DNA from: an uncultured Shewanella sp.
Lineage (GTDB): Bacteria; Pseudomonadota; Gammaproteobacteria; Enterobacterales; Shewanellaceae
NCBI RefSeq assembly: GCF_947495455.1
Contig: NZ_CANLZC010000014.1
Location: 1-64,000 of the forward strand
Reading direction: 5' to 3'
Length of the DNA stretch: 64,000 bases
Each line of letters opens with the position of its first letter. The first letter of the stretch is position 1. A model generated the notes under the pieces. The model did not search any database and was not told where the DNA came from. It saw only the letters and a list, made by a program, of their open reading frames with translations. Positions 7,692 through 17,994 of this stretch are shown here, piece after piece. Made by a program: the position numbers and the translations under genes.

Positions 7692-10643
7692 ATGCGCCAT
7701 ACTTATTATTTTTACCAGATGTTGATTGGAATATTTTGTTTATTACCTGTGATAACCATTGCCGCTAGTGTGACTAGAGGACCTTATTTACAAATGGCAA
7801 ATCAAGACAGTATCACAGTGCGTTGGCGTACCGATGTATCAACCAGTTCGGTGGTGCGTTTCGGCACGGATGTTCAGCAGTTAGATCAATCTGTGGTAAT
7901 TTCAGGAAGCCGAACTGAACATGAAGTACGTCTGACTGGGCTGAGTACTAATAGTGTGTTTTACTATTCCGTTGGCACAGAGACAGATACGCTTGAAGGG
8001 GGGAACACAAGTTATCGATTAAAGACATCCCCACCGATAGGGCAAAGTGTGAATACACGTATTTGGTTGATTGGTGATTCGGGTACGGCCAATGCCAATG
8101 CTAAAGCGGTATACAATGCTTATTTGGACTATGATAACAGTGACAATACCGACTTGTGGATCATGTTGGGTGATAATGCCTATAACAGTGGTACAGATAG
8201 CGAATACCAGAATGCCGTTTTTGATATTTATCCCGAGCTTTTGAGGCGTTCTACATTATGGGCAACCTTAGGTAATCACGATGGTTATACGGCAAATTCT
8301 GATACGGAATCGGGCCCCTATTATGATATTTTTTCCTTTCCTCGCCAAGGTGAGTCAGGTGGATTAGCATCGGGCACAGAAGCTTATTATTCATTTGATT
8401 ACGGTAATATTCATTTTATTACTCTGGACTCTTATGAGACAGATCGCAGCGCAGATGGAGCTATGATGACATGGCTTGCCGATGATTTGGCAGCTAATAC
8501 TCAGCAATGGACGATAGCATTTTGGCATCATCCTCCCTATAGCAAAGGTTCTCATGATTCTGATACTGAATCCCGATTGATTGATATGCGCGAAAGCGCT
8601 TTGCCTATTTTAGAGAGCCATGGCGTGGATCTGGTCTTTAGTGGTCATAGCCATTCTTATGAGCGCTCCTATCTCATTGATGGGCACTATGGTCACTCTT
8701 CCAGTTTTAATGCCAGTCATCAAATCGATGCAGGTAGTGGGCGCAGTGATGGAGATGGAGCTTATCAAAAAATTCAAGGTGGAGCGAATGCGGGGGCAGT
8801 TTATACTGTGGCGGGAAGCTCTGGAAAAATATCTGGTGGAGATTTAGATCATCCAGCCATGTTCATATCCCTAAACCAATTAGGCTCTGTTGTATTAGAT
8901 GTTAATGAAGATACGCTAACGGCCCGTTATTTAAATCACACTGGCAATGTCACCGACTATTATACTCTGCAAAAAGGCGCAGATGTCACGCCGCCAACGG
9001 TGATCTCAGCAGAAGGCGTCGACGAGAACAAGGTTGAGATGGTATTTAGTGAGAAGCTTGAGCTGCAAGGCGCTGAAAATATAACGAACTATGTGATAGA
9101 TAATAATGTGGCTGTTCTCGATGCTCAAAGGCAGGTGTCACAAAATAAAGTGATATTGACCACATCGCCATTAGCTTTTGACACGCTTTATAAAGTGGTT
9201 ATCAACAATGTGGAAGATTTGAATGGTAATGACATTGCTGCCAATACCGAGCAAAGCTTCTTACGCAATCGATTACAACAAATCAGTTTACAGCAAGGGC
9301 TCAATGGCTATGAAGGGGCACAAGATGCCTATATTGGCTCAGGTGTCGATGATGATAATTTCGGTACAGAGCCCGTGTTACTTGCCGATGGCAATGATGG
9401 TTTTAATGGCGAGCTTATCAGCTTACTCAAATGGGATCTCAGTCGTTTACCGCACAATGCTGTGGTAACAGAAGTGCAATTAGTGATGAGTCTGTTTAAT
9501 ACCTCTAGTGGACATTATGATGTATGGCAAATGAAACAGGATTGGCAACAGGCCAATGTCACTTGGAATAATGCGGCGCCTAATGAATATATGGGGGTGA
9601 ATCTAGCCAGTTTTTCTGATGCAGCGCAAGGCGAGTTGGTATTGAATTTTAATCAAGCGGGTATTGATCTCGTTCAAGCTTGGCTTGATGGCACCCAGAT
9701 TAATCAAGGGATCATGTTAAAAAGTAGCGGCAGTATTGATGGTATTGATCTGCGTTCAAGTGAGTATAGCACTCAGTCAAGTCGGCCCATGTTAATTATC
9801 AGCTATATTGTAAGTGAGACGGATAATCAAGCTCCGATTGCTGATTTTAATCATCAAGTAAACCAGTTAGAGGTCAATTTTATTGATGCCTCTTCAGATA
9901 GTGATGGCAATATTGCCCATTGGCAATGGGATTTTGGAGACGGTCAATTGGCCTATCATCCAACGCCTTCTCATTCATATATGAGTCCACAAGTTTACAC
10001 CGTCACATTAACCGTGTTTGATAATCAAGGCGCCTTTGACAGTATTGAGAAAGCCGTTACAGTGGGTGAGACAGGCAATATGATCGCCGAATTGCAAGAT
10101 GGATTATCAGGTTATACTGGGACGCAAGATACCTATGTCGCCTCAGGCAATCCCGCTCAAGTCTGGGGGGATGATGATGAGATCCTTGCCGATGGTAATG
10201 ATGGCAGTAATGATGAATTAGTCACTTTGTTGCAATGGGATGTGTCATCGATCCCCAATACGGCTGTGGTGACGGGCGTGTCCGTGCTACTGGATGTGTT
10301 TAATTCCAGTCGTGGTGAATACCAGTTAAGTGCCATGGATCAAATCTGGTCTGAAAACACGGCAACTTGGAACAATACTTCTCCCAATACCAATCGAGGA
10401 GAAGTATTGGGCAGCTTCATACCAGCGAGCAGCGATCCCTATGAAATAAGGTTAAATGCAGCGGGTATCGTCTTAGTGCAATCTTGGGTGCAAGGCAGTA
10501 GCGCTAATAATGGCATCATGATTGAAAGTGCAGGCAGTAATAATGGTATTGATATTCGTTCGAGTGAATATGCAAATTGGACTCAAAGACCCAAGTTAAA
10601 AATTGAATACCATTACGCATTGGATAGCGCGGAGGCATTATGA
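7692..10643 (+). CDS. Secreted purple-acid-phosphatase-like metallophosphatase with DNRLRE and PKD domains
   Basis: A 983-residue exported protein. Signal peptide is 1-25 (LIGIFCLLPVITIAA). A fibronectin-like purple-acid-phosphatase N-domain (26-115) is followed by a calcineurin-like core with GDSG 128-131, GDNAY 160-164, GNHD 194-197, the histidine pair H279/H280 and GHSHSYERS 318-326, so all metal motifs are present. After residue 430 come an Ig-like domain (TPPTVISAEGVDENKVEMVF), a DNRLRE-type domain (about 535-710), a PKD domain (about 720-800, WDFGDG) and a second DNRLRE-type copy (about 805-975). Likely role: extracellular or periplasmic phosphomonoesterase or nucleotidase anchored by adhesion-type modules. 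The next gene overlaps it by four bases (ATGA). Substrate is unknown. Confidence 0.85.
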   Translation: MRHTYYFYQMLIGIFCLLPVITIAASVTRGPYLQMANQDSITVRWRTDVSTSSVVRFGTDVQQLDQSVVISGSRTEHEVRLTGLSTNSVFYYSVGTETDTLEGGNTSYRLKTSPPIGQSVNTRIWLIGDSGTANANAKAVYNAYLDYDNSDNTDLWIMLGDNAYNSGTDSEYQNAVFDIYPELLRRSTLWATLGNHDGYTANSDTESGPYYDIFSFPRQGESGGLASGTEAYYSFDYGNIHFITLDSYETDRSADGAMMTWLADDLAANTQQWTIAFWHHPPYSKGSHDSDTESRLIDMRESALPILESHGVDLVFSGHSHSYERSYLIDGHYGHSSSFNASHQIDAGSGRSDGDGAYQKIQGGANAGAVYTVAGSSGKISGGDLDHPAMFISLNQLGSVVLDVNEDTLTARYLNHTGNVTDYYTLQKGADVTPPTVISAEGVDENKVEMVFSEKLELQGAENITNYVIDNNVAVLDAQRQVSQNKVILTTSPLAFDTLYKVVINNVEDLNGNDIAANTEQSFLRNRLQQISLQQGLNGYEGAQDAYIGSGVDDDNFGTEPVLLADGNDGFNGELISLLKWDLSRLPHNAVVTEVQLVMSLFNTSSGHYDVWQMKQDWQQANVTWNNAAPNEYMGVNLASFSDAAQGELVLNFNQAGIDLVQAWLDGTQINQGIMLKSSGSIDGIDLRSSEYSTQSSRPMLIISYIVSETDNQAPIADFNHQVNQLEVNFIDASSDSDGNIAHWQWDFGDGQLAYHPTPSHSYMSPQVYTVTLTVFDNQGAFDSIEKAVTVGETGNMIAELQDGLSGYTGTQDTYVASGNPAQVWGDDDEILADGNDGSNDELVTLLQWDVSSIPNTAVVTGVSVLLDVFNSSRGEYQLSAMDQIWSENTATWNNTSPNTNRGEVLGSFIPASSDPYEIRLNAAGIVLVQSWVQGSSANNGIMIESAGSNNGIDIRSSEYANWTQRPKLKIEYHYALDSAEAL

Positions 10644-11485
10644 TCCCATTATTTAAAGAGGGAGTCTTGCTGCTGTGTTTATCCTTCTTTATTTACAGTG
10701 GCGCATTGTTAGCTCATGGCACATCCACGAGTCGGTTGGAGCAGTTACAACATGCCTTATCCCATCACCCTAATGATGCCAATTTGTATATTGCCAGAGG
10801 GCGCCTTCATCAAGAGCGTAATGAAATGCGTTTAGCCTTAAAAGACTATCAGCGGGCAGCAAAGCTCAAACCTCAATGGCCCGACGTTCATTATTGGTTG
10901 GGTCTGTTATACCTTGAGCAAGAAAAATATACGCTTGCATTAAAGCGCTTAAATCAATACCTGGCCCAGACTGACGCGGCTAAAGGGTATGTTGCATTGG
11001 CAAAATTACATACTCAGCAAGAGGCCTTTCGATTAAGTGTTAATGCATGGAATGAGGCGATGGTAAGAGACGGCAATCCTTCTCCTGCCATGTTTCATCA
11101 GCGGGCGCAAGTACTCATGAAAATGGAGACTGCACCTTATTCACATATTTTATTGGCCGAAATTGTCATGGGGCTTGAAGCGGGTATTCATCAACATGGG
11201 CCCATTGCCAGTCATGTCACTTTGCTGGTGAATGTTTATGAAAGCAATCACTTATATGCGCAAGCGTTAAAGACCCTTGAGCGTTTGCCAAGGGTGCTAC
11301 AAGTCAGCCCAAAATGGCAGTTTAAAAAAGCAAGCATTTTGGCACTAAAGGGAGAGACCTTTGCGGCATATCAGGCATTTAATCATACGCTAACCACCTT
11401 AAATAACCTTCCTTCATATAAGCAAGTCTTGCCTGCTTATCGCGCTATTAAGCACGCGGTACGCCTGAGTTTAATGTCGTTATGA
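10640..11485 (+). CDS. Exported TPR-repeat protein
   Basis: A 281-residue protein with an N-terminal signal segment (GVLLLCLSFFIYSGALLAHG, residues 8-27) and tetratricopeptide repeats. The clearest units are ANLYIARGRLHQERNEMRLA and the helices running through WPDVHYWLGLLYLEQEKYTL. A looser helical repeat region follows, with no enzyme motif. Its start overlaps the stop of the phosphatase gene (ATGA at 10640-10643), so the two are translationally coupled and the protein probably assists or scaffolds that phosphatase in the envelope. Many secreted phosphatases with extra modules have such a TPR partner; a direct interaction is only inferred. Confidence 0.75.
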   Translation: MIPLFKEGVLLLCLSFFIYSGALLAHGTSTSRLEQLQHALSHHPNDANLYIARGRLHQERNEMRLALKDYQRAAKLKPQWPDVHYWLGLLYLEQEKYTLALKRLNQYLAQTDAAKGYVALAKLHTQQEAFRLSVNAWNEAMVRDGNPSPAMFHQRAQVLMKMETAPYSHILLAEIVMGLEAGIHQHGPIASHVTLLVNVYESNHLYAQALKTLERLPRVLQVSPKWQFKKASILALKGETFAAYQAFNHTLTTLNNLPSYKQVLPAYRAIKHAVRLSLMSL

Positions 11486-11654
11486 ACTCGCGTTAATTTA
11501 TCTTCATTATGCAATGGGCGTATTAATCATAAACAGAGTGGCGCATAAGGGTGTGAAACGCCGAATTTGTACATATACTAAACATTATTCCTAGCAATAT
11601 TGTTTTGAAGTATCTATAAAGATAACGTCCAGCTGCATTGAGGTGAGGAGCATT

Positions 11655-14600
11655 ATGGCCAGTAAACCCGCAGAGTTTTCCTTTCGCCGCGTTTATTATG
11701 CGGGCAAGCTTTTACAAGTTTATGGTTATCTTGGGGTTATGTATGTCGATGACGAGAATATCAGGGATAAATATCAGCAGAGGTGGCAGCTGAGTTTAAC
11801 GGCATATCCAAAAGAAGATCCAAAAGAAAATGCAGAAGAAAAACGAAAAAAACAAGAAAAAAATCTAAAAAAACAAGAAAAAAATCTAAAAAAAGCTTGG
11901 TTATATGAAGCGGATTTTGATAAAGATATAGAAACACAGATAAGGAATAACGAGCGTAATTTTTCTATCGATGATATGACAGAGCGTAATCGTTTTATTG
12001 GTGACATAAAAGAGCTATACAGTGAAGCTATGCATTTTACCCTAGATCTTGATAAATGCTGTGGTGTTTTTCCTTATAATATGTACACCAGAGAGCAACA
12101 AAAAAATGAAAGGGATATCAAAGCGTTTTCCAGTGGTGGTAGCAAAACTGTATATACAGAAAAATACGTGGTTAAAGGGACAATATTTGGTGGGCCATTA
12201 ATTAAGGAGTTTTATCAAGCGAATAGCGAAATGGATCTTAACGCCTATCAAGCAATAGAAAGAACGAGACAACCAAAGGTCACAGATACAAGCCCCAAGG
12301 GCCAAACACGCAAACGTCACCAAGATTATCAAGCATTATATAAATTTGATTATCCAAGCAGAAAACCACTTTATTATTATCCACCATCTGTTAAACCGGT
12401 GCCAGTAGATAACCCAGATAACCCTCAGGGTTTTGAAGATCGATTTGGACTATTGTCGCAAAACGAAAAAAGCCTGCCGCGAAACGAAAAGAGTACGAAA
12501 TTACAACATGGAGTCAATAATAACCCCCATGCTTTTTCTGCTGTTAATCCATCCTCATATAAATTTCAGAGCAATCAGAGTCAAAGCCTTTTAGGCGATC
12601 CTGTTGCTTGGAATGACCACTCTCCATCCCAAATAAGTGGTATCGATAATATTGCTGTTCAATCAGGACCGCATCTTTTGAATGATAGAAATGATATGAA
12701 TGATACGAACAAGTATTATTATGGAAGAGATAATACACAGAATCCAGACTTTATAGTGGATGAGGCTAAATATGGGGGGAATGCAGACCTTGATGGTGAT
12801 GATGAACAGCTAAATCGCCCCAGCATTTCTCAACACAGTTTTCCTCGACACAGCTTTTCTCAAGGTGTTCAAGGTGCTTATGCTCAACAACAAAATTATC
12901 GCAAAAGAGACGATAATCTTTTTAAAATGTTTAAGCAAGAAGGGAAGAAATATCCAGCTAACTATAAAGAATTAGCGAAAACACTTTATCAGCATTGTGA
13001 TGATGTACGTTGCCGTAATCGTGTGACTTTGCAGCAGCTGAATGACTATGGTGGCAAATTCAATGGTATCATTGGGGTTGTCGGTTGCCAAGGAATGAGG
13101 AGTAAACATTTCTATAAAGGCATGTCCAAGGGTTTTTTTGGTAGGGGGCAATCACGCCAAAGGATGCAATTGGATCTAGGTGAACAATTATTCAAAAGAG
13201 TTAAAGCTTGTTCAAAGGATGCGGAAGGAGCGGGGCATCAAGGTGAGCCTATCACTTTTATTCTTGGTGATAATTTTTATGACGATGGCTTAAGTACGAA
13301 TTGGAATTTTACTCGATATGAGAAGGCTATGCGTGATATAAACTCAAATCGTGATAAAAGCTCAAATCTTTATCGATTTACTCGGGATTTTTCTGAACCT
13401 TATGGCTTGATGCAATGCTTTGTTGTATTGGGTAACCATGATGCTTATATTCATACTTGGAGTTGCTGGGGGGAGGAGTCTGGGAAAAGTTTTGCGAGTA
13501 ACTTTATGGCTGCGCGCAAAAATTATTTTTCAACCCCAGATAGAACCATTGCAAGGGAGTTGTCTCAGGTAAGATTAACCTATATGGAAGAGGTTAATCC
13601 CTATATGGCGTGGAATATGCCGTATCGCTATTATGCGTTATTTTCAGAAAAGGCGGATTTTTTTGTATTAGATTCCAACTCGTTTTTATTTGATCTAGAG
13701 CAAAAATATTATTTGATCGATCGCTATAAACAAAGTCTAAGGCGGGATACAGAGGCGAGGAAAAACAAAAAGGAACCAAACACCAAAATATTGGTGTTAC
13801 ATCACCCTTTCTTAGCGGCCGGAAAGCGATTAAACAAACCTGAGGATGCGGTAAAGTACCAAAAAGCTTTTGGAATGCATGGTCGTGTGCCTTCCAAAGG
13901 GGAGATTGGTAATATGATTAAAGATGAAATTTTCAGGCTTAATGTGTCAGAGGATGACAATAATCCGAAGTTTATGCGCTTTGATATTATTCTTTGTGCT
14001 CATGATCATTTACTCAGTATCGACAGTCTGCCTATGCCTTCAACACTCTCTGAAGTGCCATTGACGCAAGTGATTTCTGGCGGGGGCGGCGGTAAATTAA
14101 GTGGCAGTAAATCGGAAAAAGCAATTGAATGTCGTGAAGAAATAAGGCCTTACAGATTAACACCCTGTGGCATGTTGTCACCTGAGAATCCACTAAGGGA
14201 GGAGATGGAAAATCTTGGCGTGCAGGCTAATGATCCAAATGTTGAGGCCAGTATCACATTGAAGCTTGGTAATTTACCTTTGCCTAAGCCTAAGCCAAGG
14301 GATTTTCTTCGTAAACCTGATCTTCATCCTTACCATGCTTTGAATCCAGAAGAATCGCGTCCTAATCCTAGTACTTTTTTAAAGAAGAATGCTTATACTG
14401 CTAATGTTAGCAGTCCAGCAAAGAATAGGGCTAATGCCGCTTCGAATAATGAATTTACAGGAAAGTTTGTTAATAATGCTTTAGATGATGAGTTTGCTGA
14501 GGATAATACTAATAATGCTTTAAATGATAAGATTACAGGGAATGATCTTGATGATTTATTAAATGATGAAAATGCGCCTTTAAGCCCACTGATAGATAAT

Positions 14601-16451
14601 ACTGCTAATGAACTTTTAAACGATGAGCTTACAGGAGATAATGAAAATGCGCCTTTAAAGGGATCGGCAGGGCAAGCAACTATTCATGCAAAGATAAAGG
14701 CAAAAAAGGCAAAAAAATCGCCTAATGCCAACACAATGAAAAGACATAACAATGCTGATTTTGTGATGAGAGATATTGAGGATGAGCTTGCAGTGATAGC
14801 TGCGGCTAAAGGGAAAGTTGAAGAAATACGCTTTCACATTCTTGATGGTAGAGCATTCCTTGAATTCCGTTATACTAAGCCATCAAAACAGCCATCAAAA
14901 AAGCCGTCGATAAAAATAGCAGACAGAAACAGCCAGTCATCGCCAATTTTTTCAAAATTCAAAGCCCTCAAAAGAATGAGGCGTTATGTTGAACGCAATG
15001 AATGGGATAACGCTAAAGTCGACATTTATGTTGTGTATGCATTAGTGGCCGATCTGGCACTTAATCAAGTGAAAGATAAGGAAAAGGCTTTAAATAATGA
15101 CGGGCTGTTTGACGAAAAAGATTTGAATTGGGCATTACGTTATTGCGGTGTGGGTGGAATTGAGCATTTAGAGCAACTAGAGCGTTCCACAAAGGCGTTA
15201 ATCCCTCAGCATAATATTGATCCGAACAGCCTAAACCAGTACATGTTCAGTGGTTTTAATATTGATGTGGCGACATTGAAGGGGATGGAAAAAAAGCCTG
15301 CGCCAGTTGAGGATGTTGTGTATAACGAGGGGCTAACATACCGCTCTTTTCTTAAACTGCAGTGGGGCTTTCATATTATTGATTTAAACAATAAAACTAT
15401 TGTCATGTATGGTGAGGATGGCGAGCCTATTCCCTTACGTAGGGGGGGAGGAGGTACCCGGTTAGAGAAGGCGACATATTATTTTGGTTCTGCATTTAAG
15501 AACAATAACTTTGCTGATGACGCAAAAGGAAAAGAAAAACTGGTCGAAAATTGGAACAGACATCTAGGTGCAGGTTTTAAAAGAACTCATCCTGATATTC
15601 AAACATTATTAACTGATAATGGCTCTGTGACCTGTAATGATTTATTAGAAAAATTAAAAGCATATCAGTCTATTGCATCAAACTTGCAGTTAATGGGAAA
15701 AGCAGATTGGATCAGCCTTAATATCACATTAGGTAGCATTGATACTGGTTTTGAACGGATACAGCTTCATAGTCGCAGTCATGATGAGGATGATTTTAAG
15801 GCCCAAAAGTACTTTATCACTTTTATCATGAATGATGGCTCACAAGAGCAAAAGTTTTTGTGTGATGTGAGCTTTTGGCTTGATCCAGATAAAGATATTC
15901 AGGCTGCACAGGAAGAGGGAGCTTTAACAAATGACGCAGAGTTTTTTTCAAATACGCTTGCGAATGTTGATGACAAGTATAAGCGTGTCGATCCCAAATG
16001 GAATAAGAATACCAATAATCTTAGTGGCGCGATGAATCGTTTTATTAATGAGTTGAGTCTGGCGCCAATATCAAAGTTTAATGCATCCGGTAGCATAGAT
16101 TTAGAGAAAGAAGTGATAATAGAGCAGCAAACAGGCATTCAGCATAAATATGAAGTGTTAGTGAATAAAAGTTCTGTGCCTGTAGGCTCTTTTAATATGG
16201 AGTGTTTAAAATTGGAAACACTGAATAAGGAGGATATCGAGTTATTAGTTCAGATCCCTGCTAATTTTCAAGCTTGGGTCAAGTTACAGTTAAAATTAGA
16301 TGATTACTTTAGTAAGAGAATAAGCGAGGTTCGGCACTGTTTAGTTGGGGATGATCTCGAACATTGGAGCTGGGAGCTATATGGTAAAATAAAAAACTAT
16401 TATACTATCGTATGTAATGTTTCTGGTCATAATATGAGAGAATACATATAA
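11655..16451 (+). CDS. Giant protein of unknown role with an altered TRAP-like metallophosphatase core
   Basis: 1598 residues, no signal peptide. Residues 1-160 start FSFRRVYYAGKLLQVYGYLG and include a lysine-rich coiled stretch with a 7-residue repeat (KKQEKNL twice). A low-complexity linker runs to about 440. Residues 465-830 form a calcineurin-like core like tartrate-resistant acid phosphatase: GDNFYDDG (about 538), GNHDAY (about 592), HHPF (about 715), CAHDH (about 781) and a GGGGGKLSG turn (about 808). The first motif reads VGCQG where GDxG is expected, so a metal-binding Asp is replaced by Cys. An Asn/Asp-rich linker (about 930-1010, repeats of NNALDDE and ENAPL type) leads to about 580 residues with no recognised domain. 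ATG 11655 is preferred to GTG 11643 because GAGGTGAGGAG lies just upstream. The gene is 170 bases downstream of the TPR gene, same strand. Function unknown; a toxin-like or signalling role is possible but unproved. Confidence 0.75.
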   Translation: MASKPAEFSFRRVYYAGKLLQVYGYLGVMYVDDENIRDKYQQRWQLSLTAYPKEDPKENAEEKRKKQEKNLKKQEKNLKKAWLYEADFDKDIETQIRNNERNFSIDDMTERNRFIGDIKELYSEAMHFTLDLDKCCGVFPYNMYTREQQKNERDIKAFSSGGSKTVYTEKYVVKGTIFGGPLIKEFYQANSEMDLNAYQAIERTRQPKVTDTSPKGQTRKRHQDYQALYKFDYPSRKPLYYYPPSVKPVPVDNPDNPQGFEDRFGLLSQNEKSLPRNEKSTKLQHGVNNNPHAFSAVNPSSYKFQSNQSQSLLGDPVAWNDHSPSQISGIDNIAVQSGPHLLNDRNDMNDTNKYYYGRDNTQNPDFIVDEAKYGGNADLDGDDEQLNRPSISQHSFPRHSFSQGVQGAYAQQQNYRKRDDNLFKMFKQEGKKYPANYKELAKTLYQHCDDVRCRNRVTLQQLNDYGGKFNGIIGVVGCQGMRSKHFYKGMSKGFFGRGQSRQRMQLDLGEQLFKRVKACSKDAEGAGHQGEPITFILGDNFYDDGLSTNWNFTRYEKAMRDINSNRDKSSNLYRFTRDFSEPYGLMQCFVVLGNHDAYIHTWSCWGEESGKSFASNFMAARKNYFSTPDRTIARELSQVRLTYMEEVNPYMAWNMPYRYYALFSEKADFFVLDSNSFLFDLEQKYYLIDRYKQSLRRDTEARKNKKEPNTKILVLHHPFLAAGKRLNKPEDAVKYQKAFGMHGRVPSKGEIGNMIKDEIFRLNVSEDDNNPKFMRFDIILCAHDHLLSIDSLPMPSTLSEVPLTQVISGGGGGKLSGSKSEKAIECREEIRPYRLTPCGMLSPENPLREEMENLGVQANDPNVEASITLKLGNLPLPKPKPRDFLRKPDLHPYHALNPEESRPNPSTFLKKNAYTANVSSPAKNRANAASNNEFTGKFVNNALDDEFAEDNTNNALNDKITGNDLDDLLNDENAPLSPLIDNTANELLNDELTGDNENAPLKGSAGQATIHAKIKAKKAKKSPNANTMKRHNNADFVMRDIEDELAVIAAAKGKVEEIRFHILDGRAFLEFRYTKPSKQPSKKPSIKIADRNSQSSPIFSKFKALKRMRRYVERNEWDNAKVDIYVVYALVADLALNQVKDKEKALNNDGLFDEKDLNWALRYCGVGGIEHLEQLERSTKALIPQHNIDPNSLNQYMFSGFNIDVATLKGMEKKPAPVEDVVYNEGLTYRSFLKLQWGFHIIDLNNKTIVMYGEDGEPIPLRRGGGGTRLEKATYYFGSAFKNNNFADDAKGKEKLVENWNRHLGAGFKRTHPDIQTLLTDNGSVTCNDLLEKLKAYQSIASNLQLMGKADWISLNITLGSIDTGFERIQLHSRSHDEDDFKAQKYFITFIMNDGSQEQKFLCDVSFWLDPDKDIQAAQEEGALTNDAEFFSNTLANVDDKYKRVDPKWNKNTNNLSGAMNRFINELSLAPISKFNASGSIDLEKEVIIEQQTGIQHKYEVLVNKSSVPVGSFNMECLKLETLNKEDIELLVQIPANFQAWVKLQLKLDDYFSKRISEVRHCLVGDDLEHWSWELYGKIKNYYTIVCNVSGHNMREYI

Positions 16452-16539
16452 TAAGAGCGATGCTGTTAATATGCATTGCAAGCTGAATAAGGTTAAATAA
16501 AAGATTTTTTCTATGCCGCTAAGGCTCAGCTTTTTGGAG

Positions 16540-16700
16540 GTGTGTAAAAGCACCGACTGTTATTTTGTCTCATTTTAAAAAGACAATCAGCATTTCGGCC
16601 TTTTCGTTTTTAAAAAAAAGTGCGTCTTGAATGAGGCACTTCTACGGACTTTGAAAATATGGACTTTGAAAATACGGACTTTGAAAACAGATATTTTCAA
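16540..16700. repeat. Diverged MITE relic with a 15-bp tandem triplication
   Basis: The segment matches, with many changes, the right half of the element at 39685-39952 in the same orientation (TGTAAAAGCACCGACT, then TCTTGAATGAGGCACTT). Within it ACGGACTTTGAAAAT is repeated three times (16644-16688) with single changes. It occupies most of the gap between the giant gene and degS; a palindrome TAACCTGAATTCAGGTTA (16735-16752) covers the degS stop codon. Confidence 0.6.
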
Positions 16701-16749
16701 GCCATTTGAGTGTCACGTTATAAGTTAATTTAGTTAACCTGAATTCAGG

Positions 16750-17832
16750 TTAGTTATAGCTCACAGGCTTTTGCCCTATCACAACGGGGACATCAAATTG
16801 TTTGCCGTCTCTAATGATAGTCATAGTGACGCTTTGCCCTGGTGGGGTTTCGGCGATCCTGTCCATGAGCATTTCAACCCCTGGGATCTTTTCTCCTTTA
16901 AAGCGAGTGATGACATCTCTAGGTTGAAGGCCTGCTTTGGCTGCAGGGCCATTAGTATCGATCCCCGTTATCACCACACCCGTTAAATTGGGTTTATTCA
17001 GCAGTTGGCTCATAACAGGGCCAACCGCTTCGCCGCTGATCCCCAGTGCCCCTCGGATCACTCGGCCATTTTTAATGAGTTTGCCCATGATACTGTGTGC
17101 CAATTTGATGGGAATAGCGAAATTAATGCCGTGTCCTCCTCCTTCGCCACCCACCTGAAATGCGGCCGTATTGATGCCAATGAGTCGACCTTGAGTATTG
17201 ATGAGCGCGCCTCCTGAATTACCCGCATTAATGGCGGCATCAGTTTGTAAAAAGTCTAAATAGCCAGAGCTGAGGCCGTTACGGCCTGTGGCACTGATAA
17301 TACCTTGAGTGATGGTTTGCCCTAAATTATACGGGTTACCAATGGCGAGCACGACGTCACCCACTTGTGCAGGTTGGTTGAGGTTCAGTGGAGCGACGGG
17401 AAGGTTATCTCCTTCAATTTTTAGCACAGATAAATCGGTTTCAGGATCGGAGCCCACAGTCTCAGAAATGAACTGGCGACCATCTTGAAGGGCAACCACT
17501 ATCTCGTCTGCTTTTTTAATGACATGGTAGTTGGTTAAAATGTAGCCGTCTTTGCTCATGATCACACCCGCGCCTAAACCTTGTAGTGAGCCTGGTTTTA
17601 GCGGATTATCTTTATCTACGGTTAAGGTGTAAATATTCACCACGGCTGGAGCGGATCGTCTCACCGCAGTGGCAAAGGACATTTCATGACCTTCATTGTC
17701 TTCTTTGCTAAAAAAAGCGTGGCCACTGCTTTCATCAGTAAAAAAAGGAGCAATGAATAAAATAATAGCGGCAATAACAAAGCCGAAAATAACGGCTTTA
17801 GCAAGGTAAATGAAGCTGTTTTTAATGGCCAT
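16750..17832 (-). CDS. degS: Inner-membrane-anchored site-1 serine protease DegS
   Basis: A 360-residue HtrA-family protease with one N-terminal membrane segment (residues 10-30, AVIFGFVIAAIILFIAPFF), a trypsin-like domain and a single PDZ domain. The catalytic triad is visible as His in NYHVI, Asp in DPETDLSVL and Ser in AINAGNSGGAL. DegS senses misfolded outer-membrane protein C-termini through its PDZ domain and starts RseA cleavage, releasing sigma-E. One PDZ and the membrane anchor separate it from the adjacent DegQ. It lies 209 bases downstream of degQ on the same strand, as in related bacteria, with a strong terminator between, so it probably has its own promoter. Confidence 0.93.
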   Translation of the reverse strand: MAIKNSFIYLAKAVIFGFVIAAIILFIAPFFTDESSGHAFFSKEDNEGHEMSFATAVRRSAPAVVNIYTLTVDKDNPLKPGSLQGLGAGVIMSKDGYILTNYHVIKKADEIVVALQDGRQFISETVGSDPETDLSVLKIEGDNLPVAPLNLNQPAQVGDVVLAIGNPYNLGQTITQGIISATGRNGLSSGYLDFLQTDAAINAGNSGGALINTQGRLIGINTAAFQVGGEGGGHGINFAIPIKLAHSIMGKLIKNGRVIRGALGISGEAVGPVMSQLLNKPNLTGVVITGIDTNGPAAKAGLQPRDVITRFKGEKIPGVEMLMDRIAETPPGQSVTMTIIRDGKQFDVPVVIGQKPVSYN

Positions 17833-17994
17833 GACAAACAGAAATAAAGATAAAGATGATTAAGGTTAACATGTTTGAGGCATTTGTTCGTCAACAAATT
17901 TGCTGTTTTTGTATTAGGAATTGCTAAGTTAACGGGTACTTTAAAGGTGTGTTTTGTAAAGTGTTAATTTATTATCTATCTGTAAATAAAAGTA

